From: Leptodontidium sp. MPI-SDFR-AT-0119
Lineage: Eukaryota; Ascomycota; Leotiomycetes; Helotiales; Leptodontidiaceae
DNA: 64,000 nt
Assembly: GCA_020726505.1 (NCBI GenBank)
Contig: JAHLEZ010000046.1
Span: forward strand, 186,001 to 250,000
Direction of reading: 5' to 3'
The notes below the pieces were generated by a model. That model saw only the letters and a list, made by a program, of their open reading frames with translations. It searched no databases and was not told where the DNA came from. Numbering within the stretch: position 1 is the first letter of the stretch; each line of letters opens with the position of its first letter. The translations under genes and the position numbers were made by a program. Below, in pieces: positions 23,814 to 35,700 of the stretch.

Positions 23814-25340
23814 TGGAGGAATCTTCCGAGGCAACAGCAGAGAATCAAATAGCTCCGTAAGAGAGCGAGGTCCAATGGCCAGCTGATGTGGAACGAGAAG
23901 CGCAAAGCGGGCCGACCCGCGATCTAAACACGTCAACAAGAACGACAACGAATGAAGCCATCACAATAGAATTCTCTAACTCGCCAAAAACGTTAACAAA
24001 TAAGACACGCAAGATCCTACCGGCACGAAAGCGAGCAAGGAAGGACACAGAAACTATAGGAGACATTAGTCAAGTCGGCGCTATTAAGTTTACTGGCCGA
24101 AACGGAGGCAAAGGGATATAGCTAAAAGAAGTGGCCTAATTAATTATAGAACTGAAAACAAGTCAAGAGGAGCTCAAGGTAGAATAGCGAACGTTAATAA
24201 CACAAAATAAGGAACTTTAAGTAGTTAACCACGAACTTAAGGCGAGTAACAAAGAGTTAAAGACACATATAAAGGCGTTAATTAAAGAACTAGTAGAAGT
24301 CAAAACCTAACTTGCAAAAACCAGGGCACAGTTAGTAAATGTGATATTAATCTCAGGCAGCTTTACGAGAATTAGATTAACAGGCGAATCCCTAGCGCTA
24401 TTATACGTGTTAGTCTTTATAAGATTAGAAGGGTCGACTAGCGGACCGCCGCCGTAAACCTACGTATCTGTCCTTCCGAAGTTAATTAATATATCGTCTT
24501 TAATTAGCTAGCACGCGGCCGGAGCAACGCCTTCTCACACCCGATCGAGAGGCAGTATTCTCTTAGGTATAACTATTAACACACGAAGGATAAAGGATAA
24601 AACGGTTATTACTATTAATAATATATCCGACACGGAGAAGCGGATTAAGGCATTAATTCACGTAACTAATGCCCTTAAGGATGTCTAAGTCGTGGGAATT
24701 TAAGTGTAAGGACAGAATATAAGGGTACTTACCTTTACTAAGAAAGAGGCCGTATTCTTTTAAGCAAACGACAAGTGGGTTAACCAGGTATTTAAAGGGG
24801 CAAGAATAAGAGGCGAGGATTAATATTCGGTCAAAATAGATAATATAGTAAAAGCATTAGTAGTTAACGATAATAGTTATACTATTAAAGAAAGTTTCGC
24901 GGAGAGATTTTATATAAAGAATAAAGCGACTGCTATTATAAAGGCATTTTAGCTTTTTAAAGGGAATAAGCGTACTAGTTTAATAGCAGTATTTTTAATA
25001 AGCGAGGAAGAGGCACAACAGATAATTAACAACTAGCTAGTTAAGGTTAGAGGTTAGATCGCATTTACGAGTAAATTTTAATAGGTGGCTAGACTTATAA
25101 GATACTATAATTGTAACTAATACGGCTACTATTAATTAAGATACGTGTATAATACGACTTGTAGTAAATACTCGCGTGATTATCGCACCGACTTATACAC
25201 GTCTAAGGAAAAGAAATGCCCGGCCTATGGAAAGGCTCACGTAATTACAGACCTAAGGTACTTAGTATATTAGAGAGAGAAAGCGAACTTAATTCGAGCA
25301 AACAGACGCGCGGAGCCACACACCCTAACACTAGTACCGT
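23814..25340 (+). pseudogene. LINE ORF1 (gag-like) relic
   Basis: It starts with ATG at 23814 (MEESSEATAENQIAP), followed by TAA after 13 codons where CAA is expected. The frame continues through a basic region (ILPARKRARKD near 24020) and a coiled-coil-like Glu/Lys/Leu segment (about 24130-24310). A cysteine-rich stretch at about 25090-25260 (YYNCNQYGYY, CPAYGKAHV) fits CCHC knuckles with several Cys changed to Tyr, as TGT/TGC to TAT/TAC. ORF1 of Tad elements binds RNA. Confidence 0.7.
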
Positions 25341-28300
25341 ATGTCTAAGTTAATTAGAATATTGTAAGTAAACGTGGGCAAGAGAAGAGAAGTATAACTA
25401 AGTATCCTTAATAATAACTTGACGTAAGATTTTAAGCTAATAATAATTACAGAACTTAATATTATAGACATAGATAGCGAGCTAATAGTGCACTAACACG
25501 CTTACTAAACTATTGTTAGACCGTCATTAACTTAGGACGACTTAGTTATTTACTTATTTAGATCTCTTATTTACGTTAATAAGAAAACAGAATTTAAACA
25601 GGTCCCTATCTTATCCCTAGATATTATAGTAGTGCTCCTACGAACTGCTACGTAAAGGATCTTAGTAGTCTTAATATATATTCTTAGAGACGTATCGGCG
25701 TCATATAAACAGAATTCTAGTAAACAGAATTCTAGTGATTTAACCTATAGATTACGCTTGATTATATTAGCGTGGAAAGAGGTAAAAGAAAAGTGGGGTG
25801 TAGACGTATAGTTATTTATAAGAGGAGATTTTAATAGACACGACTAACTATGGGGAGGTGACTCGGTCGCCTTGTCTTGTCGTTAGGGGGAAGGCACCCT
25901 GATTTTAGAGTAAATAAGCGACCTCGGTATGAATACAGTAGCATATTACTAAGGGGGACCAAGACATTTAAAGCCGGCCTAGATAAGACGACGATCGATC
26001 TGGCGCTAACATTAAACGGACTATTCTATAAGCTACTTAAATGCCAGATTTATGATATTAAGTATGGTTTAGACTACTGGGCTATTACGTCGACATTTAA
26101 TAATTATAAAAGAGGAAATACAGAGCCGCCGAAGCTTAACTTCTAGAAAACAAACTAAGAGGCGGTCTGTAAGGATTTAGAGGAGTATGCGAATTATACT
26201 TTAACTATTGATACTATCGAAGATCTAGAGCACTAGACTAATACAATTATTTGCTATATATACGAAGTAGCTACTAGACATACTCCTGAGACCCGGCCGT
26301 CTCTATATATAAAGGCGTAATAGGATAAAGAGTTGTTTATACTATAATACGAGTATATTACTCTCCGTAATAAATATATAAACTTCAATTAAAGTGGGGA
26401 CTACTAGCCTTATATAAAAGCCTAAGTCAAAACAGCGAGACGTAGATTTTACACCGCTATTCGAGACAAAAAGAGACACTATTAATAGACTTTTTTAGAA
26501 GATCTTAATAACATCTGGAAGGCGGCGAGGTATCTTAAGCTTACGGAATCGGTATTTAGTGTTATCTCGCTACTTGTTAATAATAAAGGCGAGGTAGAGG
26601 AGGATACGGAAAAGGCAGCGGTGTTATTAAATACCTTCTTCCTTTTAACGCCCCAAATTAGACTAAACACGACCTTAAGGCAGGCGGTAACTACGCTTAT
26701 CGAGGAAAACTCAGACCTTATAGTTAAGGAGGTCGGGTATGTAGTTTAACGCGTTAAGCTATAGAAGGCACCTAGAGTAGACAGACTGCCTAATGTAGTG
26801 TGGAAGGAGGTCTAGCTAGTACTTTAGAGGTGAATCGTTGTTATATTTAATGTATTAGTTAAGCTAGGAGTGACATTAATATTATTTAGAATTACACGTA
26901 TATTGCCCTTATAAAAACCTAATAAGCCCGATTATACTGTACTAAAGGCATATCGACCGATCTCGTTATTATGTACTCTTAGAAAGATCTTAGAGCTAGT
27001 CATTACTAGGCGGCTATTATATTAGGCAGAAACTCGAGGTCTCCTCCCCGTTAATTAGTTTGGGGCTAGGCCGGTGTATTTGTATAAGTAAGCGCTCGTA
27101 GTACTCGTGGAAAAGATTAAAGAAGCTTAGAACAAGGGGAAAATACTTTCCCTTATTAGTTTTGACGTTAAGGGAGCTTATAATAAGGTACTATGCGAAG
27201 TCATAGTAGATAGGTTAACGAGGAAAGGAATCTTAGCGAACGTAGTATAATAGGTGAAATCTTTTTACTTAAAGAGGAGAGCTACTATAGTAGTAAATGG
27301 AGTTAAAACGGAAGCAGCAGATATCACCTTTTTAGGTCTCCCGCAGGGGTCTCCGCTCTCCTTTATACTGTACATTTTCTTTAATACTAACTTAGTTAAA
27401 GAAACGGTAAATAACTAAAAAGGAGCGATAGGGTTTATGGACAATTACATTAAGTAAGTAGTTAGCGAGAGCGTCGAAGACAATATGGAGATCTTTCAAA
27501 ATAAGGTAATCCCGAGAGCCCTCGAATGGGCGAGGGGTAGTAGAGTAATGTTCGAGGGAGATAAGACGACGCTGATGTATTTTACACTAACCCGGAGCTT
27601 TAAGAAGATCGTACGACTAGTGCTGGCCCTACGAATTAGAGACGCGGCGGTAACCCCATTAGAATTAGCGAAGCTATTAGGAGTTGTCTTTAATAGTGCG
27701 CTCACCTTTAAAGAATATGTGGCTAGAGTAGCTAAACGGGGTTAACAAAGCGCCCGGGCGCTGTCACGACTACAGGGCATTAGACTAGCTACGGCACGAC
27801 TGTTATACACTACTATAGTTACTTCTAAGACTAATTATATAATAGTAGTATAATTCTCGCCTTACTTAGGTAAAGCTATACTAGCGTAAATGCAGCGCCT
27901 GTTTACACTAATCTAGCGGCTCGGTACTAGGGCGATCACGAATTGCTTCTGTATAGTTTTAGAGGAGGTGGCAAGCTTAGAGGCGTACGTCCCTTTAACG
28001 GCGCTTCGACTAAGAGGAAAAGTTACTCGATTCTAAATAAAGGCGCATATACTCCCGAGAGTTAACTTAATGTGGAAGTTTCTACACAAAGCCGTGCGGG
28101 CTAAGCCCGGTAGCCTATACAAGTCCCTAACTATATATATAGCTTTAGTTATACTAATGCCTATAGGAGACATAGAGACGATTGACGCCTTTATAGTTCC
28201 CTTATAGGAACTATTACTAGAACGGATAGTCGACATCACGCGGGACAAAGAGGAAGCCGTGAAGAGATACCTTAATTTATTAAAGACAAAAGTATAGATA

Positions 28301-29229
28301 TTTACTGACAAATTAATAAAAAAAGGCAAGGTCAGTTATAGCGTGGTAGTATAAGTAAATAATGTTATAAAAACCCACGTATAGCGCACAATCGGTACAG
28401 ATAATGGAGTGGATGTGTATATAGTAGAGCTGGGGGCTATTATAGAGGTAATAGACTGGGCGAATGTGATACTCAACGATGTCGCGGAGTCGCGAAGGGT
28501 TACTATTTACTCAGACAACATGTCAGCTCTCCAAGCCATCGCCAAGCCAAGACACCAGAGCGGCCAAGCATTTATTTAACACATTACTAAAACTATATAG
28601 AATTAGGAAGGAAGTGGGAAGTATATCCAACTAGCGTAGATCCCAAGCCACGCGGGGGTTCTAGGTAACAAGGCGACTAATAAGCTGGCAGCCACAACTA
28701 TAAGTCCCGAGAGCCGGGTTGCGACTTTACTATAGTTCTAGGGCAAGTTCAGGTCGGTTGTAGTAAGGAGGGTTAACCGGGCTTAATAGATCGCGAGACT
28801 AATTAGTGAATGGACTATAAGCAGACACCTTAAAATGGTCGACGTAGCGTTGCCGGGAAAGCATGTCAGGCTCTTTTATGACACACTCTTAAGAGCGGAA
28901 TCTCAAGTACTATCACAATTGCGGACTAGACACTAGCGAGGATTAGAGTAACGGAGACTGATTAATGTGAATGCGGTCAGGGGAGGGAAGACACCCGACA
29001 TTTCCTTTTTTATTATTAACGATATTAACACTTGCGGGGAGATATAATCACGGAAGGGAAGGGACGTTATAGTGATCTGTTATATATAGTAGGAGGGAGA
29101 TTTTCTCTCTTAAATCCTGATGGGTCGAGCCTTAATAGGTTGATTAAAAAGTGGAAACTAGACTTAATAGTAGTTAGAACGGTAATTAAATTTGCGTTGA
29201 AGATAGAGAGGCTAGGCCCGCATTTTTAG
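25341..29229 (+). pseudogene. LINE ORF2: endonuclease, reverse transcriptase, RNase H relic
   Basis: ATG at 25341 (MSKLIRIL) begins an AP-endonuclease-type domain with LFIRGDFNRHDQLWGGD at about 25810-25865. RT follows, with SFDVKGAYNKV near 27160, LPQGSPLS near 27340 and FMDN at 27436, in place of the catalytic FxDD. RNase H has IYSDNMSALQAI near 28507 and HAGVLGNKATNK near 28650. Stops are TAA/TAG at Q/W positions. The last part (about 29030-29229, ending KIERLGPHF) reads in another frame, so a frameshift lies near 28990-29040. Confidence 0.8.
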
Positions 29230-29421
29230 CTAGTATTACTTACACAAAACTCCTAAAGGTTTAGGACATAAGGATCGAACAGAGTAGAGGACGTCTGACA
29301 CGAGTTAAGGGCTGTTAAATGAATCTTAGATCCCGTGATAGAAGATTATGTAATTAGTTCAGTTTAGCTAGGAGTGGGGCTACATAGGGCCAGCGGCCCT
29401 GAACAGCCAACCGGAAATCAT

Positions 29422-29450
29422 TATCATCATCATCATCATCATCATCATCG
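29422..29450 (+). repeat. ATC microsatellite, LINE 3' tail
   Basis: About nine ATC units at the end of the LINE sequence. Non-LTR elements often end in simple repeats, so this marks the 3' end. Confidence 0.8.
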
Positions 29451-29723
29451 GCTCATTGAGGCTGATTGAGTAAAGGGTGGTAATTCTGAGGTCACCGAGC
29501 AGTTTGGCGCTGTACGACGGTTATGAAACAAATAGTGACGATGGGGGGGGGAGGGGAACGTTTGACGCCATATATATACATGTCCACATATCTTCGGCGC
29601 TGCCTTTCAATTCCTTCCCACTTTCATCTGAATCCAGGTCCAAATATCTTCAAGAAAAGATCCGATTTAGACATTCCGACAATTGGCTCATCATTACGTT
29701 GTTCAAGGCAACCGCCTCGACTC
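29451..29723. other. 3' flank of the Tc-toxin-like gene
   Basis: Normal-composition DNA between the LINE tail and the stop codon at 29724. It holds a run of nine or more G near 29543 and no gene. It should include the 3' UTR and polyadenylation region of the minus-strand gene. Confidence 0.5.
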
Positions 29724-32700
29724 TCACACATTGACATACCTTACCAACATCCAGCACTTCTTCGACTTGATCTCGCCAATGCCGAACTGCAGCTGCCAGC
29801 TTCTGAGTGGCAGCTTCAGCGGAGAGTCAGTTCCAGCTTGGTAAGATTGGAGACCTCCAATCACACCCCCAAGAGTCAGTTCTTTGCCCTCCTTGCCAGG
29901 CGTGCTCACCAGAGTCATTTTTGCGGGCAGCGGATTCTCGGTCTCAACAAGCAGCCACACGGTTGCGGCGACAATCTTGTCTGGTTGCCATGATCGTGTG
30001 AAGATAGGCAGCCGTTGGTCTAAATCCGGCATATCAATCACCATCCTCGCCGGATCAACTGGTGGGCCTGTCGAGCCTACTGGGAGAGGCTTGGTGGCAG
30101 CCACCAGTCGCGACCATCCAAGGGCGAACTCGTTCTTCACATCGAAGACGGCAATCAGACCACCGCTTGCTCCACTGTACGCCGACTTTTTCAAGAATGA
30201 AGTAACTTCATCTGTGGCTTTGGTTTTCAATTGAACACCACCCTCGAGAGACGTATATTTCAGCTGAATGATGACATCCGAGATGCTCGCGTAGTCGAAC
30301 TGTCGGAATGTTGGAAGTTCGAAAATCCAATCGCTGATTGCGCCAGCACCTTCGAATGGGAGGTAGCGACTACACTCGTCACGGAAATCGAGCTCGAGAA
30401 CTCCATTGTCGTTCTGACCACCCGACACGGCGATGGACTTAATGGGAACAGATACTATAGCGAAGTGGGGATCGGTTGCGCTGCTTGAATCGATTGTCTC
30501 GACATATTGAGGAGTGGTGGATGGAGATATACGGTACTTGCTGTTCGTGAGGGTGAGAGTAGCGTTGATGCCCGTGTAGGGACCAACGATGCAGGGCATG
30601 GTGATGCTGACACCCTTCAGACGGCGGAGATAATGGCCTGGGAAGTCCATATCAAAAAGAATCTCTGGGATCGAGAACTTCGCTGACCCTCCTTCCCGGA
30701 GACTGATCAGGGCCAGTGGATCGAGGCGACGGAGCGAGATTGGCTTGCTGACCTCATAGTCGTAGCCGCGCTCGTCTTGGTAGGCAGACTCTAGGTTCTT
30801 GAGCGCCAGGTACAGACCCTCTCCGGAAAGCAGGCCATTCCGAGATACATCCCAGTAGCCCTGCTGGATGTAGGAAGTTGACGTCTTTTGTGGACGCTCG
30901 AATTTGAAAGCCTTCTCAGCTTTCTGCGCAAGTGCAAAGGCCTGCGAGTAGGAATTATAGAAGAGAGTCTTGGTTTGTCCTTCCATCCAGGAGTAAAGCT
31001 CGGCATTGGAGTACTTGTTACGTACGAAGTCTACCCTCTCTTGAGATTGATCAATGGTAGACTGTTGAAGCTCGATTTCCTTGTTCGCCATGTCAATGCG
31101 GATTTTGGCGGCTGTAATTTGCTTGTCGATTTGCGAGATTTCATAGCCAGCATTGTTTGCCTGCATGATGCGATCTTGGAGAGCTCGCTGATACTGACCT
31201 TTCTTGGTCAATGAATTCGTCTGATATTGCATGTTTTCCACCCCGATGCCAATGCCTTTGGCGTATGAGCTAGCCAAGGCCCCAAAGTTTTGACCATTGA
31301 TGACTGCGCTGGTACCGATGCCAATGGGAGAACCATTCATCATCAGAGTTGGAATGGCATAGAGTAATCCCGCTGCGGTCTCTAAACTTCCGACGAGGAT
31401 GTTCACGTCCGCAATGGAGCCTGCGAGTTGCATTTCTTGAGACTCCATTGGGCTAAGCGCAAACCCACCACTAGACACAGGAGTTTCTATCTTGGCATCC
31501 AGCTCTAGAAATTCGCGGTCAAGATCAGGAACACCCGACAGATTCCCACCAACTAGATTGATGAAATACGTGAGACGAGATACGGGAGCTCGTCGTTGGT
31601 ACTGAAGTTGTGCAAGTGAATGCTTCGCGTCCTCCACTGCAAGTTTCTTCAAGTCCATAACCGCAGTCTGCGAGGCAAGTTCGTGGGAAGCCAAGAGCGC
31701 TGAGTATGTTTCCGCGTCCTTTTTCTCACTGACTGATAGCAGGGCGTTACCAAGACTTTTGGTTTCACTAGCAAGCTCCAATGCCTTATTGAGAAGGTAA
31801 AAAAACCTACAAGTCGGCATTGGTCCATTAAGTGAGGAGAGAACGCTGCTGATGGAGAGCCCCTGGCCGGTAGCTTGAACCAAAAGCGCTGGGTCGATGG
31901 GGGGCTCGAATAACGGAAGCTGTCTGAAGACCCCGTTGATATCTTGAGAATGTCGAATCTTGAACAGACGGTCGTCAATCGTGTCTGCCAGAGCGCGCAG
32001 ATCGGGATTGTCCGGAATCGCAAAGTAAAGACTTCCGGCACCTCCAAATATGTTTGCCAACTGGACGTCTTTTTCTGTCGCTTGAATCCTGTTGATTGGC
32101 AGGGGCGTCTGATTGCTGAAGGGGAATGCCTCTTCGAGTTGTACCATGGCGTTCCCAAAGGCATCAAACTGCGTAGCAAGCTGGTTGTAGGTCGCTGCCT
32201 TAATGTTCTCGTCGCGGCGCGGCACAATCTTGCCCCGTGGACCGTAGATATGCGAAGCTAAAACATAAAGTTGAATTGCGAGAGGAATAGTCTCAAGGGT
32301 GTTCTGCCGGAAAAGGGAGTCGCCGTAGTCAATGAGAATCTTGATGTAAGTCATAACGATCCATTTCATGTACGCCTGAGGACGATTCCGCGCAACCACG
32401 TGAGGGTTGAATGGGCTCTTGCGCCAAGCGGTGATTGCAGGACTGTCTTAATCAGCACGAGAAATTGAGTCTGAGAGTTTGATTGCCGCAACTTACTCGG
32501 GATTTCCTGGCTGAAGCTTGGCAAAGATAGATTCAACAGTCGCTCGTTGGATTGACTTGAAAGGCGGGAAGACCCAGAATCGACCAATATCTTTCGAACC
32601 GTTTGCTAGGTTGAGATCGTTGGCGTTGAGCGGGTTGAAGACGTAATGGCAGACGTTCAAAGCTTGCTCATATTGCTGTGCTTTGTGGAGGCGATCGATA

Positions 32701-35700
32701 AGTGTCATTGGAGCGTGCAGGCCAAGTTCCCAGTTGTAAAGGGAGTAGATCGACCCGAGTTCGTTGAACGTACCATTAGAACCGCCGAAGGCGTCCTGAA
32801 AATCTTTCGTCGAATTGGTCTGCAAATGTCAGGATGCTTCATGCTTCATACCGCGAAGGAAGGAAAAAAGACTTACCTCTATGCCACCCAAGGCGCTGAA
32901 AACCTTTGCAACATCGCCACTACCCGCCGAAGAAACAATGAGCTGGTGAATGTATTTATGATAGAATGGTTGTGAGACAACTCGATCGGTTTGAAGGGTT
33001 ATTGACGGCCCGGCTGGGTCCACGACAGCGAGGGCGAGATCCGCCTCATGAGAATCCGCGTCCTCGATAAATGGTGGATTCGAGACCGCAGGGAGGTTGA
33101 CGGACAAGTTACCACTGACAGCAGGCTGCTCAATAGCCTGGAAACTGCGCAGTGTGGTCGGTTGCTTGGATGTTGGTATCGAGATCATCGCACCGAAACG
33201 GGATGGCGTAGTCGGAAATCCTTTGTTAGAAGAAGCAGAGGAGTCAAGAACGAGCTTATCTGGGCCCATGAACGACAGTTGGGTCCCGTTGAAGGTCCAC
33301 CCTGCATCCATGAAAAGACTACCGTTGCTCCTGAATTTCGACACGTATATTCTCACGGCGGATGCAGGAGTAGTGGGTTCGCTACCAGCCTCCTGGGCCA
33401 GGGAAGGAACAAATCTGTAGCTTTCGATGGTCGCTGGGCCCAGATCCAGATCCGTCTTAAGACGAAACACTGTCAGGGATGCGTGCTGTGCTTTGATATT
33501 TGCAGCAGTGAGCGCCTTCTGGGCGTCATCTACATCCTTCTGCGAACCCTCGACAGTGGCGGAATCTGCGCCAAGAGCAGCTGAAAGTTTGGTCTGCGCA
33601 GTAGTGAAATCAACCAATCTCGCCGCAGCCTCTTGTCCAGCTTTGTTCGAAAGATCTGAGTATTTCGCCACATCGTCTTGGTTGACTGGAATGTCGATGT
33701 ACGAAGAAGGACACGTTTGTCTTGCGGTCCATTTACCATTTCTATACTCAGTCCAGCTCATTTGAATCTCCCACGCATTCCTCGGAGTTACATCTCCAAT
33801 GCTTGCATTTCTCACATCATCAAGTGTCGCCTTTAAGTGTGGCTTGTTCGTGTCCGCAGGAATGACGTGGTTAAGTATCTGAGCAACGAAGATAATCACT
33901 CTCCCATTGTAAACAATGGGAGACACATAATTGCCAATCATGCCAGTCTCAGGGATGGTGTAGTGCGGGATATCAACCGCCATTGTCTTCCAACCCTTCC
34001 AATACCCGCCGTCCGCTGGCAAGAATGAGTTGTAGAAATAACCGAGAGGCGAAGTTCTTGTTCTTGCAACAATATGCACTCGGTTTCCGTCCTGGAAATC
34101 CACATATAGTCCTATGGCCTCTAGGTTAGATACTGTATCAACTTGATAAAGGAAGGAGCGGATAGCTTCGTAGACGACGTTGTTATTGAGGTCCTTCTGC
34201 AGGAGTGCAGATTCCAGTTGCTTGAAGAATTCGCTCTTATCGTCTCTCAGTGTCGGTTCAATCCAGTTCTCAGGATACAAATAGATCTTTCGATTGGCTT
34301 CCCAAACGCGATATTTCTGCATCCATTCCCAACGCGGCCTGTTCAAGGCGCTGACTTTCACACCTTTGTCTTCCTCTAGACCCAACATACACCGTTGAAT
34401 GTAGAGTTGAACCGTTGAGATTGCCTGCTTAATTCGTGATGTTTGGACGAGAGGGGTCATGTTGACATCGATGAGGAAGTATTCGAATAGGCTGTCAGCA
34501 TCCGTAATATTGGCTTCCTCGACCAGATCTTGCTGAACAAGCAAGTAGCTGATCAGTCCGCTCTTCTGATTTTCGCGCAGTTTATCATTCATAGGACGGA
34601 CTGCATCTGCCCAGCTGGTTAATGAGAAGCGAGACCTTGCAACGCGCTGAATGTCTTGTGCAACGGCAGAGTATCTGAAATAATCCCTGGTACCAGTCCC
34701 GAGGGGGCTTGCCCATGCAAACAGACGAGGAACATCAACCTTCAGCTGGTTCGCGAGTGCTACAAGCTTCTGAAGGCGATACAGTATTTGCTCATCTCTG
34801 AAGCTGCTGGCCTTGCCGGTTGAAAAATTGATGCCGGTAAGCATGGGTATGAGCATATAAATTGGCCAGGATGTTACGTCTGAGATTTGCTGCGCGAGTT
34901 GTGTTCGGTCGTCGCCATCCGCGCCGGCATTGGTTGTCGACCAAGCAAACAGATCCAGCAGTCCCTTGGGTTGGTTGGCTGGAAGACTGTTTCTTAGAGT
35001 TGTGAAGCTGTAAATCCTTTCCCAATGAGCGATGTCGGCCAGATTGTTGAACGTCAACCCGTCGAACGGCTCATTGCGGCCACTGTGGCCATTCATATAT
35101 CTGATCTCATCCGAACTCAACTTGAAGCGATTGAGGAGCAGGGCTAGCTTCTTGAGCTTTTCGAAGAGAGAGAACATCTGACCAGTTGCGAAATCAGGAA
35201 GAAAATTCGAGTCAGGAATGTTTGAACGAGGAGACTTGCCCGGCTTCCACCAAAGATCTCCGGGTAATATCCCTTTCAACTGGACAGTGTGGACTTTTGT
35301 GCTGTCGAGAGGAATGTTGCCAGTAGACCATATTGGCTCCGGGTCCAGTTGCTGAGGCCGAATACCAAAGCTGACATATTCGTTGTCCAGCAAAAATGAC
35401 CGCCGCCCGGGATCCGTTGACGTAACTACCGAAAAGGTAAATGTATCTCCCGCAGTCAAGCTCATGGACCCTTTCCATGCATAGAAAACCTCTTTAGGAA
35501 CACTAGTTATGACAGAAGCAGAACCAGACCACTGAAGACTTTCTTTGAAAGCCCGGGCAACGCCACTTGTATAGACTTTTGTTGAGTCCAAGGTAATTGG
35601 TTCCGTCTGCCACATCTTCACAGTGCCGACTGGTTTTGATATAAATGGTTTCGTTGCACCGTCGATGGCCAAGGGAGGCGGCTTTGGTCCATCTGGAAGA

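Larger units (their letters stand above)
23640..29450 (+). mobile_element. Tad-like non-LTR retrotransposon (LINE), RIP-damaged
   Basis: The order is ORF1 with zinc knuckles, ORF2 with AP-type endonuclease, reverse transcriptase and RNase H, then a short-repeat tail. This is the layout of fungal Tad/LINE elements. The tail is a run of ATC units at about 29422-29449. The 5' limit is estimated from the ORF1 start at 23814; no target duplication was found. It ends about 270 bp beyond the stop codon of the Tc-toxin-like gene, with opposite direction of reading. Confidence 0.85.

Noticed and set aside
29523..29993. 156-codon plus-strand ORF over the 3' end of the TcA-like gene
   Set aside because: It is antisense to exon 4 and has no protein-like features of its own.
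31649..32227. 192-codon minus-strand ORF inside exon 4 of the TcA-like gene
   Set aside because: An out-of-frame shadow of the real exon; Arg/Ser-rich composition typical of shifted reading.
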